From positions 56,581-120,580 of the forward strand of contig CAWGVL010000081.1 in assembly GCA_963825845.1 (NCBI GenBank): a stretch of DNA of 64,000 nucleotides, written 5' to 3'. Of this stretch, positions 1-10,892 are shown one piece after another. How positions within the stretch are numbered: position 1 is the stretch's first letter; each line of letters opens with the position of its first letter. A program made the position numbers and the translations under genes. This DNA comes from DASQDN01 sp963825845 (GTDB taxonomy: Bacteria; Acidobacteriota; Terriglobia; Bryobacterales; Bryobacteraceae). Below the pieces are notes generated by a model. The model did not search any database. It saw nothing but the letters and a program-made list of their open reading frames with translations, and was not told the DNA's origin.

Positions 1-1684
1 TGTAGTCTCTGCTCGATGATCATTTTCTTCAGCTCGTCGGTCTTCTTCTCGAGGGCGGTTTTCGTTCCTTAATCTCGTATCCCGATTTCTTTGTTGGCCA
101 GTTCGCGATGCCGTTCTTCTTCGAAAATTTGAACGGGTGTGCGCCGGGAGTGACGTAAGGGAGATATCGACCGGGGAAATATAAGCCGTATTTCTCGAGC
201 GTAAGGGAGCAACCCAGTCGTGCTCATCGTATGCTCCTTGAAAAATGGCTTTAAAGCGATAATAGTCGCGCTGCGGAAGCGGATCGTATTTGTGGTCATG
301 ACAGCGCGCACATTTCAGCGTGATGACCCATGACCGACGAAGTGACGGTTTCGATCTCATCGGCAATGACATCAATGCGGTCATCTACGAAGTTGACTTC
401 TCGTTCTGTGGTCGAATCCGGCGCCATACGAAGGAAATCCGGTTGCAATGAGATTGTCCATGATCTCCTGCGTGATAACCGGAGCTTTCTCGTAGTCGAC
501 CAATTCGTCGCCCGCGATTTGTTCGGTCAGGAACCGGTTATAAGGCTTGTCTGCAGTTGAAGGCACGAATAACGTAATCGCGATATCGGAACGCAAAGGA
601 CGCGCAAGATCGGCGCTCAACTTGCCACCTTCAGAATCGGCATAGCCGGCGAGGTCAAGCCAGTATCGTCCCCACCTCTCGCCATATCGCGGGGATGCGA
701 GCAGTTTGTCGATCAGCTTTTCGTACGCGTGCGGATCCTTGTCGGCGAGAAACGCCTTTACTTCGGCCGGTTCAGGAGGTAATCCTGTCAAGTCGAAGGA
801 GGCGCGCCGGATAAGCGTCGCTCGATCCGCTTCGGCGAAAACGACATCTGCTTCGCCTCCAGCTTGGCCAGGAGAAACGCATCAATCGCATTGCGGACGC
901 GATCAGTGTGTCGAACCGTTGGCGCCTGCGGACGGCGTGGGGTCTGGAACGCCCAGAAATTCCTGTCCTTGTCGTGAACCAGGGGGTCGTTTTCGGTGCC
1001 CGCGAAGGTTGGCTGCGGACGAATCTCTGGAGCGTTCTGCGCGATCCATTTCGCGATCTTTTGGGTTTCACCCGGAGTCACCGGCTTTACGCCGACCACG
1101 ATCAGCTTTTGCTTGGGCGGCATCTCGCCTGCCTGAATTCGTTTGATGACCAGGCTCTCCTCGGGTTTACCGAGAACGATTGCCGGACCGGACTTCCCGC
1201 CCTTCAGCATCGCGGCCTTGGAACGGAGATCCAGTCCTCCTTCTTGACGCCGTCCGCCGTGACAGACTGTGCAGCGGACAAGCATGATCGGGACGACATC
1301 GTGTTGGGTGACGGGAGTTTTATCCGCAGTATAGGAAACCTTCACCGTTGCCATGCCCTCAATCCAGGTCTTAATGGCGGCGAGTTCCTGTTCGGATAGA
1401 TGGGGCTTTCCGACCGGCATCGACCCACTGCGGACCTTCTGGTACAGGAGGCTGTCGTCAGGCTTGCCGGGCGTTACACGCTACCCGACTCGCTGCCTTT
1501 CATCGCGGACTCTTCCGTACTGAGATCCAGCCCCTTCTGTTTGACGCTGGCGTCATGGCAATTCGTGCAACTCGATTTGAAGATGGGCAAAACGTCAGCT
1601 ACCGGCGTCTGGCCGTGAAGGCAAGGGCATGCCGAGGCTCAGGCCAACGAAGGCGCTGACGGCCAACGAGTCGATACGCAACAT
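1..1684 (-). CDS. PSD1 / planctomycete-type cytochrome c protein (DUF1549), 3' end outside window, frameshifted
   Basis: This is the N-terminal part of a large secreted protein of the PSD1 family, whose members join cytochrome-c-like heme sites to DUF1549 and DUF1553. The ATG at 1684 opens a hydrophobic leader. Three CXXCH sites can be read across frames: CTNCH near 1565, CTVCH near 1265 and CARCH followed by DHKYDP near 310. The last one with the following YYRFKAIF segment is typical of the end of DUF1549. The frame breaks near 1620, 790, 430 and 100-190, so no single frame spans it. The family is common in Planctomycetes, Verrucomicrobia and Acidobacteria and is thought to take part in carbon-compound breakdown, but no reaction is established. 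The DUF1553 half lies to the left of the window. Confidence 0.8.
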
Positions 1685-1728
1685 CGCTGCACTCCAGGCT
1701 ACCGCTTGTCGTGAGTATACGCCAACCA

Positions 1729-2893
1729 CTAGCGGTAGAGGTTCGTGCCGATCAGATCGGGATCATACGGCACGAACTGCCCGCGGCGTTTGAAGAGCTC
1801 ATGGTATTTTGCGATCTTTTCTTCGTCGACCTCGACTCCGATACCGTGGCCCGAAGGAACACCCCAATCGGTCCATGGGCAATCGGAATCGTGTCCACGA
1901 CTATGTCATCCGTCATTACATGCGCCGTTTGCTGATTGCCATCGATGACATTCGGGAGCGTCAGCAGAATGTGATGGCAGGCTGCCGCGGTAATGCCGAG
2001 CTCGCCGTGAGTGTGTCGGCAGATTTGCAATCCTTCGAGGTGCGCTAGCCACGATAGCTTCTGGAACTGTGCGAGCGAACCCGTGAAGTAGGGGCTGAAA
2101 GCAATAAACATCGGCGGTCCGTGCCGAGATTTGCCGATGGGCGTCTGCAGCGGTCCATAACCCTTCGTTCGCCGAGATCGCGATATTGCATCGACGCCGG
2201 ACCTCCTGCATATTCGTGAGCGGATCCTGAACAACGGGCTGCTCAATGAAGTCGATCGTGTATTCATCGAGCCTGGCCAGATTCCGTAGCGCTTCGTTCA
2301 CCTTCCACGCGCCATTCGCGTCCAATCGAATCTTTGCCAGTGGCCCGATGGCTGCGCGAAGAGACCGGACCATCTCCAGTTCCGCCTCGATATCCAACCC
2401 GACTTTCAAATAAAAGACCTTGAATCCCTTCTCGACACCTTCCTGCGCTTGCGAGGCAATATGGTCCGGCGAGCCTTGGGAACAGTAGTAGAAATAGCTT
2501 GCGCTTTCGCGGACCTTGCCGCCAAACAGGTTGTACAACGGTTGGGAGCGACGCTTTCCCGCAGATATCCCACAGCGCCATATCGATACCTGGGTAGGCG
2601 AAGCACGCCGTATGCTGCCGCCACGACCAGATCCCGCGATGCCAAAGCTCCTGCCGTATTCTCTCGCTCTCCCAGGGACTTTGGCCGATCACAAATGGCT
2701 TCATTGCCTGTAGCGCGCCCAGGACGGAAGTGACATCAGCGCCGCTGCAACTCTCTCCCCATCCGACCAAACCATCGTCGGTGGTGGCTTTTACGATGAT
2801 GTCGGTTACACCGTCCCGGTTGATCAACGAACTGACTTCACGATGTGTATACGGGACACTGACGGGAGTAAACTCCAGGCTCGCGATTCTCAT
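1729..2893 (-). CDS. Enolase-superfamily (mandelate racemase/muconate lactonizing type) enzyme, frameshifted
   Basis: About 388 residues when the frames are joined, the normal length for the family. The N-terminal capping domain (MRIASLEFTPVSVPY) is followed by the barrel with a lysine motif FYLKVG, then the metal ligands in LDANG, FIEQP and SANE. These acid residues bind Mg2+ in all members; the enzymes abstract a proton alpha to a carboxylate. Substrate cannot be read from sequence, but the divergently transcribed MFS transporter and UxuA-like enzyme starting 45 bases away point to an acid sugar. Frame breaks fall near 2560, 2090 and 1850. Only about 44 bases separate it from the transporter, so both promoters must overlap there. 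Confidence 0.8.
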
Positions 2894-2937
2894 GTGATGT
2901 TACGCGCTTATACAATAACTGATCGGGCCGGAGGGTC

Positions 2938-4209
2938 ATGAAATCTTCGCGCATCATCATCGTAGCGCTGCTCTTTGCGTTCAGCGCCATCAGCTACTTC
3001 GATCGAACGATCATGTCGATCGCCGGTCCGGTCCTGATTCGAGACTTCGGTATCTCGCCAACGGAGATGGGCGGCGTCTACTCGGCGTTCATACTCGGCT
3101 ACGCGCTGCTGATGATCCCAGGTGGATGGCTCACTGATCGAGTGGGCCCGCGCCGGACGCTGCTGATGATGGGCGGCGGCTCGGCTGCTCTGACCGCCAT
3201 GACAATTCTCGGAGCGAAGCCGGGGCTCGGGGCAGTGATCGGTATTGTGCCGGCATTGTTCCTGATACGCCTTGTGCTGGGATTCGTTACAGCGCCGCTG
3301 TATCCCGCTTGTGCGCGAGTCACAGCGAACTGGATACCGCTGACACAACACGCACGAGTGCAAGGCTTTGTCATCGCAGGCTCCTCGATCGGCGCTGCGA
3401 CATCACCTATTATCTTTGTCTGGCTTATGGCTCACCTGGGCTGGCGCGGCTCCTTCGCGGTTGCCGCGATGTGCACTGCTGCAGTGACCGGTATCTGGTA
3501 TCTACAAGCGACGGACTATCCACCCGAAGCTTCCAGAATGCGCGACAAAGAGGCAACACGAGCTAGCGCAAAATCTTGGGGTGAACTGTTTCGCGACCGA
3601 AACCTGCAACTCCTCACATTTGCTTATGGCTGTCTCGGATATTTCCAATACATCTTCTTCTACTGGATCTATTACTATTTCGGCCAGGTCCGCCACCTCG
3701 ACCCCGGCGAGAGCGCCGGCTATACGACGATTCTCTTCCTGACGGAAGGGATCATGATGCCGTTGGGCGGATTTGTCTCCGATCGACTGACGCGAAGCCA
3801 CGGGCCGCATTACGGCCGGCGTGTTGTGGTGATGGCCGGGCTCGCGCTGAGCGCAATATGCACTTACCTGGGTACGATCAGTCAGGGAACCACTGCTGTC
3901 GTCATCTTTCTCTCTCTGGCATTCGGATTCGCCGCTTGCTGTGAAGGACCATTCTGGGCATTTCTCACCGACAGCGGCCAAAGCGTCGGCGTTGCTTCGA
4001 GCATTTTGAATACGGGCGCACAGGTGGGCGGATTCTTCGCGCCGATCGCGACTCCCTATATCGCTGCGCGTTGGGGATGGTCCTGGGGATTGTACGTTGG
4101 GAGTTTGTTCGCGATTCTGGGCATTGTAGCCGTTTATTTTGTGAAATCAGAAGGGCTCCTCGGAGTACCGCTGCTGCGACGCAGCGCCGGTAATGGAGAT
4201 ATGATGTGA
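2938..4209 (+). CDS. MFS transporter, hexuronate/acid-sugar type
   Basis: Intact 423-residue membrane protein with about 12 hydrophobic segments. The start of helix 1 has YFDRTIMS and the loop between helices 2 and 3 has GGWLTDRVGPRR, the MFS motif A, both typical of the anion:cation symporter (ExuT/GudP) branch. It probably brings a sugar acid into the cell. Its stop overlaps the start of the UxuA-like gene (stop TGA within ATGATGTGAG), so the two are translated together. Together with the divergent enolase-type gene it forms a plausible uronate/aldonate uptake and dehydration unit; the exact substrate is inference. Confidence 0.85.
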   Translation: MKSSRIIIVALLFAFSAISYFDRTIMSIAGPVLIRDFGISPTEMGGVYSAFILGYALLMIPGGWLTDRVGPRRTLLMMGGGSAALTAMTILGAKPGLGAVIGIVPALFLIRLVLGFVTAPLYPACARVTANWIPLTQHARVQGFVIAGSSIGAATSPIIFVWLMAHLGWRGSFAVAAMCTAAVTGIWYLQATDYPPEASRMRDKEATRASAKSWGELFRDRNLQLLTFAYGCLGYFQYIFFYWIYYYFGQVRHLDPGESAGYTTILFLTEGIMMPLGGFVSDRLTRSHGPHYGRRVVVMAGLALSAICTYLGTISQGTTAVVIFLSLAFGFAACCEGPFWAFLTDSGQSVGVASSILNTGAQVGGFFAPIATPYIAARWGWSWGLYVGSLFAILGIVAVYFVKSEGLLGVPLLRRSAGNGDMM

Positions 4210-4217
4210 GGGCACAA

Positions 4218-5312
4218 ATGGAAAACAACGGACCACTCACTCGCCGTGATTTCGGCGTACTCGGAATGGCCGCAGCCGCGACTCCGTTCGCTTCGGCTGC
4301 AGCAGCGCGATTAGAGCCTCTGACTCCAGGCATGAAAATCTCTATGCAAGTCGGTGAGAACGCCACCGATGAGGAACTGGCCTGGGTCAAACAGATGGGG
4401 GTTGAGTATCTTAATGTTCAGACGGGCAAGGATCGCGGCACGCTCGAGAATTTCCTCGCAATCAAGAAGCGTGCCGAAGCTGCCGGCCTGAAAGTTTGGA
4501 ACATCTCGAATAACGACAACCGTAACATTGAGGAGATCACCCTCAATCTTCCCGGCCGCGACGAGAAAATCGCCTGGCTCAAGCAGTACATTCGGGACAC
4601 CGGAAAAGCAGGCATCGGCTACATCACGTATGCGCACATGGCGAACGGGATTTGGTCGAGCGAACCTGAGAAGATTCGTGGCGGCGCATCTGCGCGCGCG
4701 TTCAAGCTGGAAACGGCGAAGGGCTTCTGGAACGGCAAAACCTACGAGGGTCCGCTTTCGCACGGCCGCAAATATTCAAAGGAAGAACTCTGGGATAACT
4801 ATACATACTTCATCCGTCAAATTGCCCCGGTGGCGGAGGAAGCGGGCGTTCGTATCGGCATTCACCCGGACGATCCGCCGGTTCCCGAGCTCGCTGGAAT
4901 CCCGCGCCACATCTTCGGCACCTACGACGGCTACGTCAAGGCGCTGGAGATTGCGAACTCCCCGGCCATAGGCGTGTGCCTGTGCTGTGGAACCTGGATG
5001 GAAGGCGGCAAGAGCACTGGTAAGGATGTCTACGAGGCGGTGCGCGGTTTCGCGAAGATGGGCAAGCTATGGAAGATCCACTTCCGCAACGTGACGGCGC
5101 CGATCCCGTACTTCGTCGAGACGTACATCGACAACGGGTATACCGACATGTACAAACTGATGAAGACGCTCGTCGAGGTGGACTTCCGCGGGAACCTCAT
5201 CGCTGATCATGTGCCCTCCATGACCGGCCATCGCAACCTCGGCTGGTCGTACAGTATGGGTTATATCCGTGCTCTGCAGCAGGCCGCGCTCGCTGAGCGG
5301 AAGAGAAGTTAG
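4218..5312 (+). CDS. Exported mannonate dehydratase (UxuA)-like protein
   Basis: The 364-residue product begins with a twin-arginine leader: TRRDFGVLGMAAAA at residues 8-21, then an Ala-rich stretch ending near residue 32. A GTG at 4206 overlapping the previous stop would add only four residues; the ATG at 4218 places the Tat motif normally. The mature part resembles UxuA mannonate dehydratase, with IHPDDPP (His near 215), a Cys in GVCLCCGT near 254, KIHFRN (His near 287) and ADHVPS (Asp near 330). These match the Mn-binding set of ManD/UxuA as I know it. UxuA is normally cytoplasmic, so the leader is notable. It could also be a related sugar-phosphate isomerase/epimerase-like barrel. Confidence 0.75.
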   Translation: MENNGPLTRRDFGVLGMAAAATPFASAAAARLEPLTPGMKISMQVGENATDEELAWVKQMGVEYLNVQTGKDRGTLENFLAIKKRAEAAGLKVWNISNNDNRNIEEITLNLPGRDEKIAWLKQYIRDTGKAGIGYITYAHMANGIWSSEPEKIRGGASARAFKLETAKGFWNGKTYEGPLSHGRKYSKEELWDNYTYFIRQIAPVAEEAGVRIGIHPDDPPVPELAGIPRHIFGTYDGYVKALEIANSPAIGVCLCCGTWMEGGKSTGKDVYEAVRGFAKMGKLWKIHFRNVTAPIPYFVETYIDNGYTDMYKLMKTLVEVDFRGNLIADHVPSMTGHRNLGWSYSMGYIRALQQAALAERKRS

Positions 5313-5450
5313 CTGGGTAGTCGCGGACCGGCTGTCGTCTTCGAGCGCGATGAAATGGACGATCTCGGCGGGCTGGACCGTTGGAAATGAAATGTTACGC
5401 GGGTTGACGCCACTTCTCCGCTGTCCGACAATCGAGTCTGGAAACGGGCA

Positions 5451-8400
5451 ATGCGGAGGCGCACTGATCCGATCGAATTGACTACACGTCGAGCGGGCTA
5501 TCTCTTCGTCCTGGCGGCAACGGTGGTTCTCAGCGTCCTGCGGGGCCAAGAGGACGCACGCGCCGGGCTGGAAGGCGAGTTTACCCAAACCGTCCGGCCA
5601 TTCCTCCAAACGTATTGCATCAACTGTCACGGCCAGCAGCGGCCTGCGGCGCAGTTGGACCTGAGCGGATTCACGACGATGGCGGCCTTGATGAAGGACG
5701 GCCGCCGCTGGAGCCAAATGCTGGAGCGTCTCGAAGGCGGAGGAGATGCCGCCCAAAGGAGCGCGGCAACCCATGGCGCAGGAGCGGCGCGCGGCCGTCG
5801 ATTGGTTCCATGCCGTCCGCGAACATGAAACGCGCCGCAATGCCGGCGACCCAGGCGTCGTGCTGGCGCGGCGGCTCAGCAGTGCCGAGTACAACTACAC
5901 GATCCGCGATCTGACAGGCGTTGACATCCGCCCTGCGCGCGAGTTTCCTGTCGATCCCGCCAACACGGCGGGCTTTGACAACTCCGGTGAAACGCTGACG
6001 ATGTCGCCCACCCTCCTGAAAAAATATCTGGCCGCTGCACGTGAAGTGGCCAGCCACATGTATTTAAAAGAGAAGGGATTTGCCTTTGCGCCGCATCCGA
6101 TGCTGGTCGAAACCGACCGCGACAAGTTCGCCGTGCATCAGATCATCGATTTCTATCACCAGCAGAACATCGACTACGCCGATTATTTTCAAACCGCCTG
6201 GCGCTTCCGGCATCGGGCGGCGCTCGGGCAGCCCAAGGCCACGCTGGCCGGGCTGGCGCGGCAGTACCGCGTCAGCGCCAAGTATCTGGAGACCGTCTGG
6301 TCGACACTGCAGAGCGCCGAAGAGATCGGCCCGCTGGTGAAGCTGCAGGCGATGTGGCGAGCCTTGCCCGAAGCCGCAGGCGGATCAGCCGAACATGAAT
6401 CAAGCCAACATCGCGCGAGCCGGCTGTGAGGAGATGCGATCCTACATTGCCAAGGTGCGCCAGAAGGTAGAGCCGCGGTTTATCAACATCACTGCCGGGC
6501 CCAATCGGTACGGCCTGGCAGCCGTTATTGATTTGGAAAAACACGCAATACGCGACGCATCGCCGAAAGTTCGATCCCAGGCAGTTGCAGGTGGAGGGCG
6601 AGCCGCCGTTCAATCAGAAAGACGTCGTCGAGCCCGAATGGGATAATGCGTTCGGTCCAGGCAAGACGATCCTGGTCGAAAATAAGCCCGGTGATCCGGA
6701 TCTCTTCGTTCCGGCCGGTCAACGCGCACGCTACGAAGCGGCGTGGGGCCGGTTTTGCAGCGTCTTTCCCGACATGTTCTACAAGGAATCGCGCGGCCGA
6801 AACTATTTCCGGACGGGCAAAGATGAAGGCCGCTATCTGAGCGCGGGCTTCCACAACGTCATGGGCTACTTCCGCGACGACCAGCCGCTCTATGAGTTGC
6901 TGCTGGACAAGGAGCAGCAGGCGACCTTGGACGAGATGTGGCGGGCGATGGATTTCGTCGCTTCCATCAATATCCGCACCTACGTCGAATTCGCCAAGCT
7001 GGGGACCCGCGGCACGCGAGACGACTTCAAAGACGGGGAGCCCGAGGTTCGAGACATCGAGGTTGAGGAGATCATCTCGGAAGCGAAGGTCAGGAAACTC
7101 GAGGCCGATTACCTGAAAGTCGCCGAGGGCGGCAGCGCCGTGGCGATCCAAGCGGTGAAGGACTTCTTCAACGGCGCCAACAACGGCATCCGCTGGGTCA
7201 AACAAGCCCGCCGCGACGCTGAGCCGAGTCACTTGCAGTCATTGTTCGACTTCGCCGCCCGCGCGTATCGACGGCCGTTGTCTCCGGCGGATCGCGACGA
7301 CTTACTGTCTTTCTATCGCGATTCCCGGGAGCGCTATGGCCTGGACCATGAGGGGGCGATTCGCGAGGCGATCGTTCTGGTGTTGACGTCTCCGAAGTTC
7401 TCCTACCGCGTCGACTTAGTCGAAGCCGGCGCCGGAATTCAACCGCTGTCGGATTACGATCTGGCCAGCCGGCTCAGTTATTTCCTGTGGTCGAGCATGC
7501 CCGACAAGGAGTTGTTGCAGCACGCCGCGGCCGGCGATTTACGCAAGCCGGACGTCATTAAAGCCCAGGCGCGACGGATGCTCCAAGATCCGCGTATCCG
7601 GGCGCTGGCGGTCGAATTCGGCGGCAACTGGCTGGACTTTCGCGATTTCGAGCAGATCGGCACCGTAGACCGCGAATCGCTTTCCCTCGTTCAGCGACGA
7701 ATTGAGAGAGGCGATGTTCGAGGAGCCGGTTCACTTTCTCTTGGACGTGTTTCGTCACAACCGTTCGATACTCGATTTCCTTTACGCTCGCGACACGTTT
7801 GCGAATCCTGTTCTTGCCCGTCACTACGGGATGCCGACGGAACCGGGCAATAAGAACGATTGGGTTCGCGTCTCCGACGCCAACAATTACGGTCGGGGCG
7901 GCTTATTGCCCATGGCCGCCTTTTTGACCAAGAACGCGCCGGGCCTGCGGACCAGTCCGGTGAAGCGCGGCTACTGGGTAGCAAAGAACATACTGGGTGA
8001 CCAGATTCCGCCACCGCCCCCGGTCGTCCCCGAGTTGCCGGCTGATGAGGCCAAGATGGACCTGCCGTTGCGCCAGATGCTGGAACGGCATAGGGCGGAC
8101 CCGAGTTGCGCCGCTTGTCACGCGCGATTCGACTCTTTCGGATTGGCGTTCGAAACGTTCGATCCGGTCGGCAGGAGTCGAACCTCCGATCTTGGCGGCC
8201 GCACGGTCGATGCGCGGGCCACCTTCCCGGGCGGCAGCGAAGGAGAGGGATTGGCGGGGATCCGGCAGTACATTCGCGACCACCGCGAAGACGATTTCGT
8301 TCGCGGGTTTGTCAGTAAAATGTTGGCCTATGCCTTGGGCCGCAGCCTGGCGATCTCCGACGACCCTCTGATTCGGGAGGTAGGCAGCAAGCTGGCCAGC

Positions 8401-8499
8401 GGTGGAAGCCGTTTTGAAACCATAATTGAAAGCATCGTTACGAGCCGTCAATTTCTCAACAAGCGCGGCCGCGAGGAACTGACCGCCAGCAGGAGGTGA
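5451..8499 (+). CDS. Cytochrome-type protein with DUF1587/DUF1592/DUF1588/DUF1585 domains, frameshifted
   Basis: Joined frames give about 1,015 residues. A hydrophobic leader (residues 13-31) precedes a c-type heme site CINCH at residues 56-60. Downstream come EYNYTIRDLTGVDIRP (DUF1587), the DUF1592 body with SYFLWSSMPD, RHYGMP and GLRTSPVKRG (DUF1588), and CAACHARFDSFG leading into the DUF1585 end. This is the standard order for the family. Frames break near 5745, 6390, 6530 and 7695. Paired genes of this kind and DUF1552 are widespread in Planctomycetes and Acidobacteria; a role in extracytoplasmic oxidation is suspected but not shown. The next gene starts three bases after this stop. Confidence 0.85.
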
Positions 8500-8502
8500 T
8501 CC

Positions 8503-9861
8503 ATGATCAGCACGCAGCACGAATCGTCTCGACAGGGTGGACGGGCGTTATCCCGAAGGACCGTTCTTCGCGGCGCCGGCGTGACGATGGGCCTGCCGTG
8601 GCTGGAGTCGCTGGCCGGTTTCGGCCTCAGTTCATCCGCTTCGGCGGCCACCAGCGCAGAGCCTCCCCAACGCTTTGCGGTGCTGTTCATGGGCACGGGC
8701 ATCAGTCCCGGCCGTTGGTGGGCAAAAGGAGCGGGCTCCGGGATGGAACTGAGCGAGTCCCTGGCGCCGTTGGAACCGCTCAAAACGAAGATCAACGTCA
8801 TTGACGGCCTGTTCAACAAGGCTGCCACAGGACAAGGGATCCATCCGGCGATGACCGGCAATATGCTGTCGGGGGTGCCGATCAGCAAAGGCTCGATCAT
8901 CCATGGCGGCATCACGATGGACCAGGTGCTGGCCGACCGGATCGGGCAGGAGACACCGCAGCCGAGCATGGTGTTGGCTTGTGAGCGGGCCATGACCGGC
9001 TTTCATGAAACGAACTTTTCGAACGCCTACAGCTCGCATATTTCGTGGCAGAGCAGCGAATCGCCGGTGCCCAACGAGATGTATCCTTCGCTGGCCTTCG
9101 ACAGCCTGTTCGAGAACGGCGGCCGACTCCGCAACAAGAGCGTGTTGGATCGGGTGAAGGACCATGCCTTGGCGCTGAGCGGGAAGATCAGTTCCTCCGA
9201 CAAACTCAAGCTCGAAGAGTATCTCGCCAGCGTACGCGAGGTCGAACGCAGCATCGAACGGATGCGAACGGATAAGGACAAGGCGGAAGAGCGGGCGCGC
9301 GACGCGGGTCGCCCACTGTTTGCAATGAAACGGCCGCAGGATGGCCTGCCCGAGGATATCCGCGATCACATTCGCCTGATGTGCGACATCATCGCACTCG
9401 GATTTCAGACCGACAAAACGCGCGTGGCCTCGCTACTGCTGGCCCGTGACCTGTCCGCGCTCTACTATCCGTTCCTCGGCGTTAGCAAGCAGCACCACGG
9501 CGCTTCGCATTACGACACCGAGGAGGACTATCAAAAGATAGTGCGCTTCCAAGTGAGCCAACTGGCTTATCTGGCCGAGCGGCTGCACGCGATGCCCGAA
9601 GGGGAGAGCACCGTCTTGGACAACAGCTGTCTTCTGTTTCTCTCGAACATGTGGTCCGGGACGAAGCACGATAACAAGAAGGTGCCGGTGGTCACAATCG
9701 GCGGCCTGGGGGGCAAGCTGAAGACTGGCAGAGCGCTCGATTATTTCGAGTCGGGCGACGACAACCGTAAGTTGTGTAGCCTGTACCTGGGCATCATGGA
9801 TCGGATGGGCGTCGAACTCGCGGAGTTCGGTGACGCCAAAACCCGGTTAGCAGGTTTCTGA
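8503..9861 (+). CDS. DUF1552 domain protein, Tat-exported
   Basis: Intact, 452 residues. The leader has SRRTVLRGAG at residues 17-26 followed by a hydrophobic stretch, a twin-arginine export signal. The mature part carries features of DUF1552: GTGISPGRWW, an internal DGLFNKAATGQGIHP segment, and HHGASHYD. A strong ribosome site (aggagg at 8489-8495 region) sits just before the ATG. The gene is the usual downstream partner of the DUF1592 cytochrome-type gene, so both products probably act together outside the cytoplasmic membrane. The biochemical function of DUF1552 is unknown. Confidence 0.88.
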   Translation: MISTQHESSRQGGRALSRRTVLRGAGVTMGLPWLESLAGFGLSSSASAATSAEPPQRFAVLFMGTGISPGRWWAKGAGSGMELSESLAPLEPLKTKINVIDGLFNKAATGQGIHPAMTGNMLSGVPISKGSIIHGGITMDQVLADRIGQETPQPSMVLACERAMTGFHETNFSNAYSSHISWQSSESPVPNEMYPSLAFDSLFENGGRLRNKSVLDRVKDHALALSGKISSSDKLKLEEYLASVREVERSIERMRTDKDKAEERARDAGRPLFAMKRPQDGLPEDIRDHIRLMCDIIALGFQTDKTRVASLLLARDLSALYYPFLGVSKQHHGASHYDTEEDYQKIVRFQVSQLAYLAERLHAMPEGESTVLDNSCLLFLSNMWSGTKHDNKKVPVVTIGGLGGKLKTGRALDYFESGDDNRKLCSLYLGIMDRMGVELAEFGDAKTRLAGF

Positions 9862-9934
9862 GAAACGTCTTCAAACGGCCGTCCTTTGGACTTAGCGCCC
9901 TGAAGTGCGAGCACGGATCACGGTAGCGAATTCG

Positions 9935-10822
9935 TCAGGCGCTCGTCCGATTGGCTTTTGGCACTGTCTTAGCTGCGTCCAGGACGGACGCGATCTCTTC
10001 GAAGCCGGGTTTAGGTCCGCGCCATCGCAACTCGTCCACATCATTGAATAGCGTGATGTCGCACCGAAGCGTCGCGATTCTTCGGAATAGCAGCGCGAGA
10101 TCAAGTTGGCGCGAGAGCGTTGCGGAGAGCGACGCTGCGTTCACGGCATTGACACGCCATTCTCGCCAATCGGTCGGAATCGCTTCGAGATGAACGAATT
10201 TGGACAGAACGGCGGCTGCCGACTTGGCTCCCCAGCCGGGCAATCCGGGATAACCATCAGCGCTGTCGCCTACGAGCGCAAGGTAATCGGGGATCGAGCA
10301 CGGTGACACGCCGTACTTCTTCACAACGCCGCTCTCGTCCATCGTCACGCGCGTCCGGCGATTGAACTGAACGACGCGTGTGCCTTGCACACACTGTGCG
10401 AGGTCCTTGTCGGGAGTGCAGATCACTACGCGCTCGACACGCTCGTCTGCGGCGGCAATCGACGCGCCGGAAGCAAGCGCGTCATCCGCCTCGAATTCGA
10501 CCATCGGCCACACCACGAAGCCTGCTGAGATGAGCACATTCTCGAGCAGATGGAACTGCGCCAGGAGATCCGGTTCGATTCCGTCACCCGTCTTGTACCC
10601 TGGCCACAGATCATTCCGAAAGGACTCAATTACGTGGTCGGTCGCGATCGCAACGTGCGTCGCGCCGCCCTTCACCGTGTGGAGAACAGACCGCAGTACG
10701 CCACGCACTGCGGCTATTTCGCGTCCATACTCGTCCCGAGCCGGAGGCAGTGCATAGTAATGCCGGAACAGTTCGTAGGTGCCGTCGATCAGGTGAACTT
10801 GCAGATGAGACTCCAAGATCAC
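9935..10822 (-). CDS. Stand-alone 5'-3' exonuclease (Pol I 5'-nuclease family)
   Basis: A 295-residue protein equal to the 5'-nuclease domain of DNA polymerase I without the polymerase. Visible metal-site motifs are LIDGT (Asp13), EFEADDA (residues 109-115), TPDKD (136-140) and GDSADGYPGLPGWGAKSA (185-202), the last being the helix-3-turn-like DNA-binding segment. All the acidic residues needed for two-metal catalysis appear present. Start is GTG at 10822. Such short proteins remove RNA primers or flaps and act as ExoIX/Xni-like nucleases. It stands between unrelated genes, and no RNase H or polymerase gene adjoins it. Confidence 0.88.
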   Translation of the reverse strand: MILESHLQVHLIDGTYELFRHYYALPPARDEYGREIAAVRGVLRSVLHTVKGGATHVAIATDHVIESFRNDLWPGYKTGDGIEPDLLAQFHLLENVLISAGFVVWPMVEFEADDALASGASIAAADERVERVVICTPDKDLAQCVQGTRVVQFNRRTRVTMDESGVVKKYGVSPCSIPDYLALVGDSADGYPGLPGWGAKSAAAVLSKFVHLEAIPTDWREWRVNAVNAASLSATLSRQLDLALLFRRIATLRCDITLFNDVDELRWRGPKPGFEEIASVLDAAKTVPKANRTSA

Positions 10823-10892
10823 TGTACCGAACTCAAACCGACCGCCCGGCCAAGCGGCACGAATGGCCGTGCCGCCCGGCGTGAGAGGCTAG

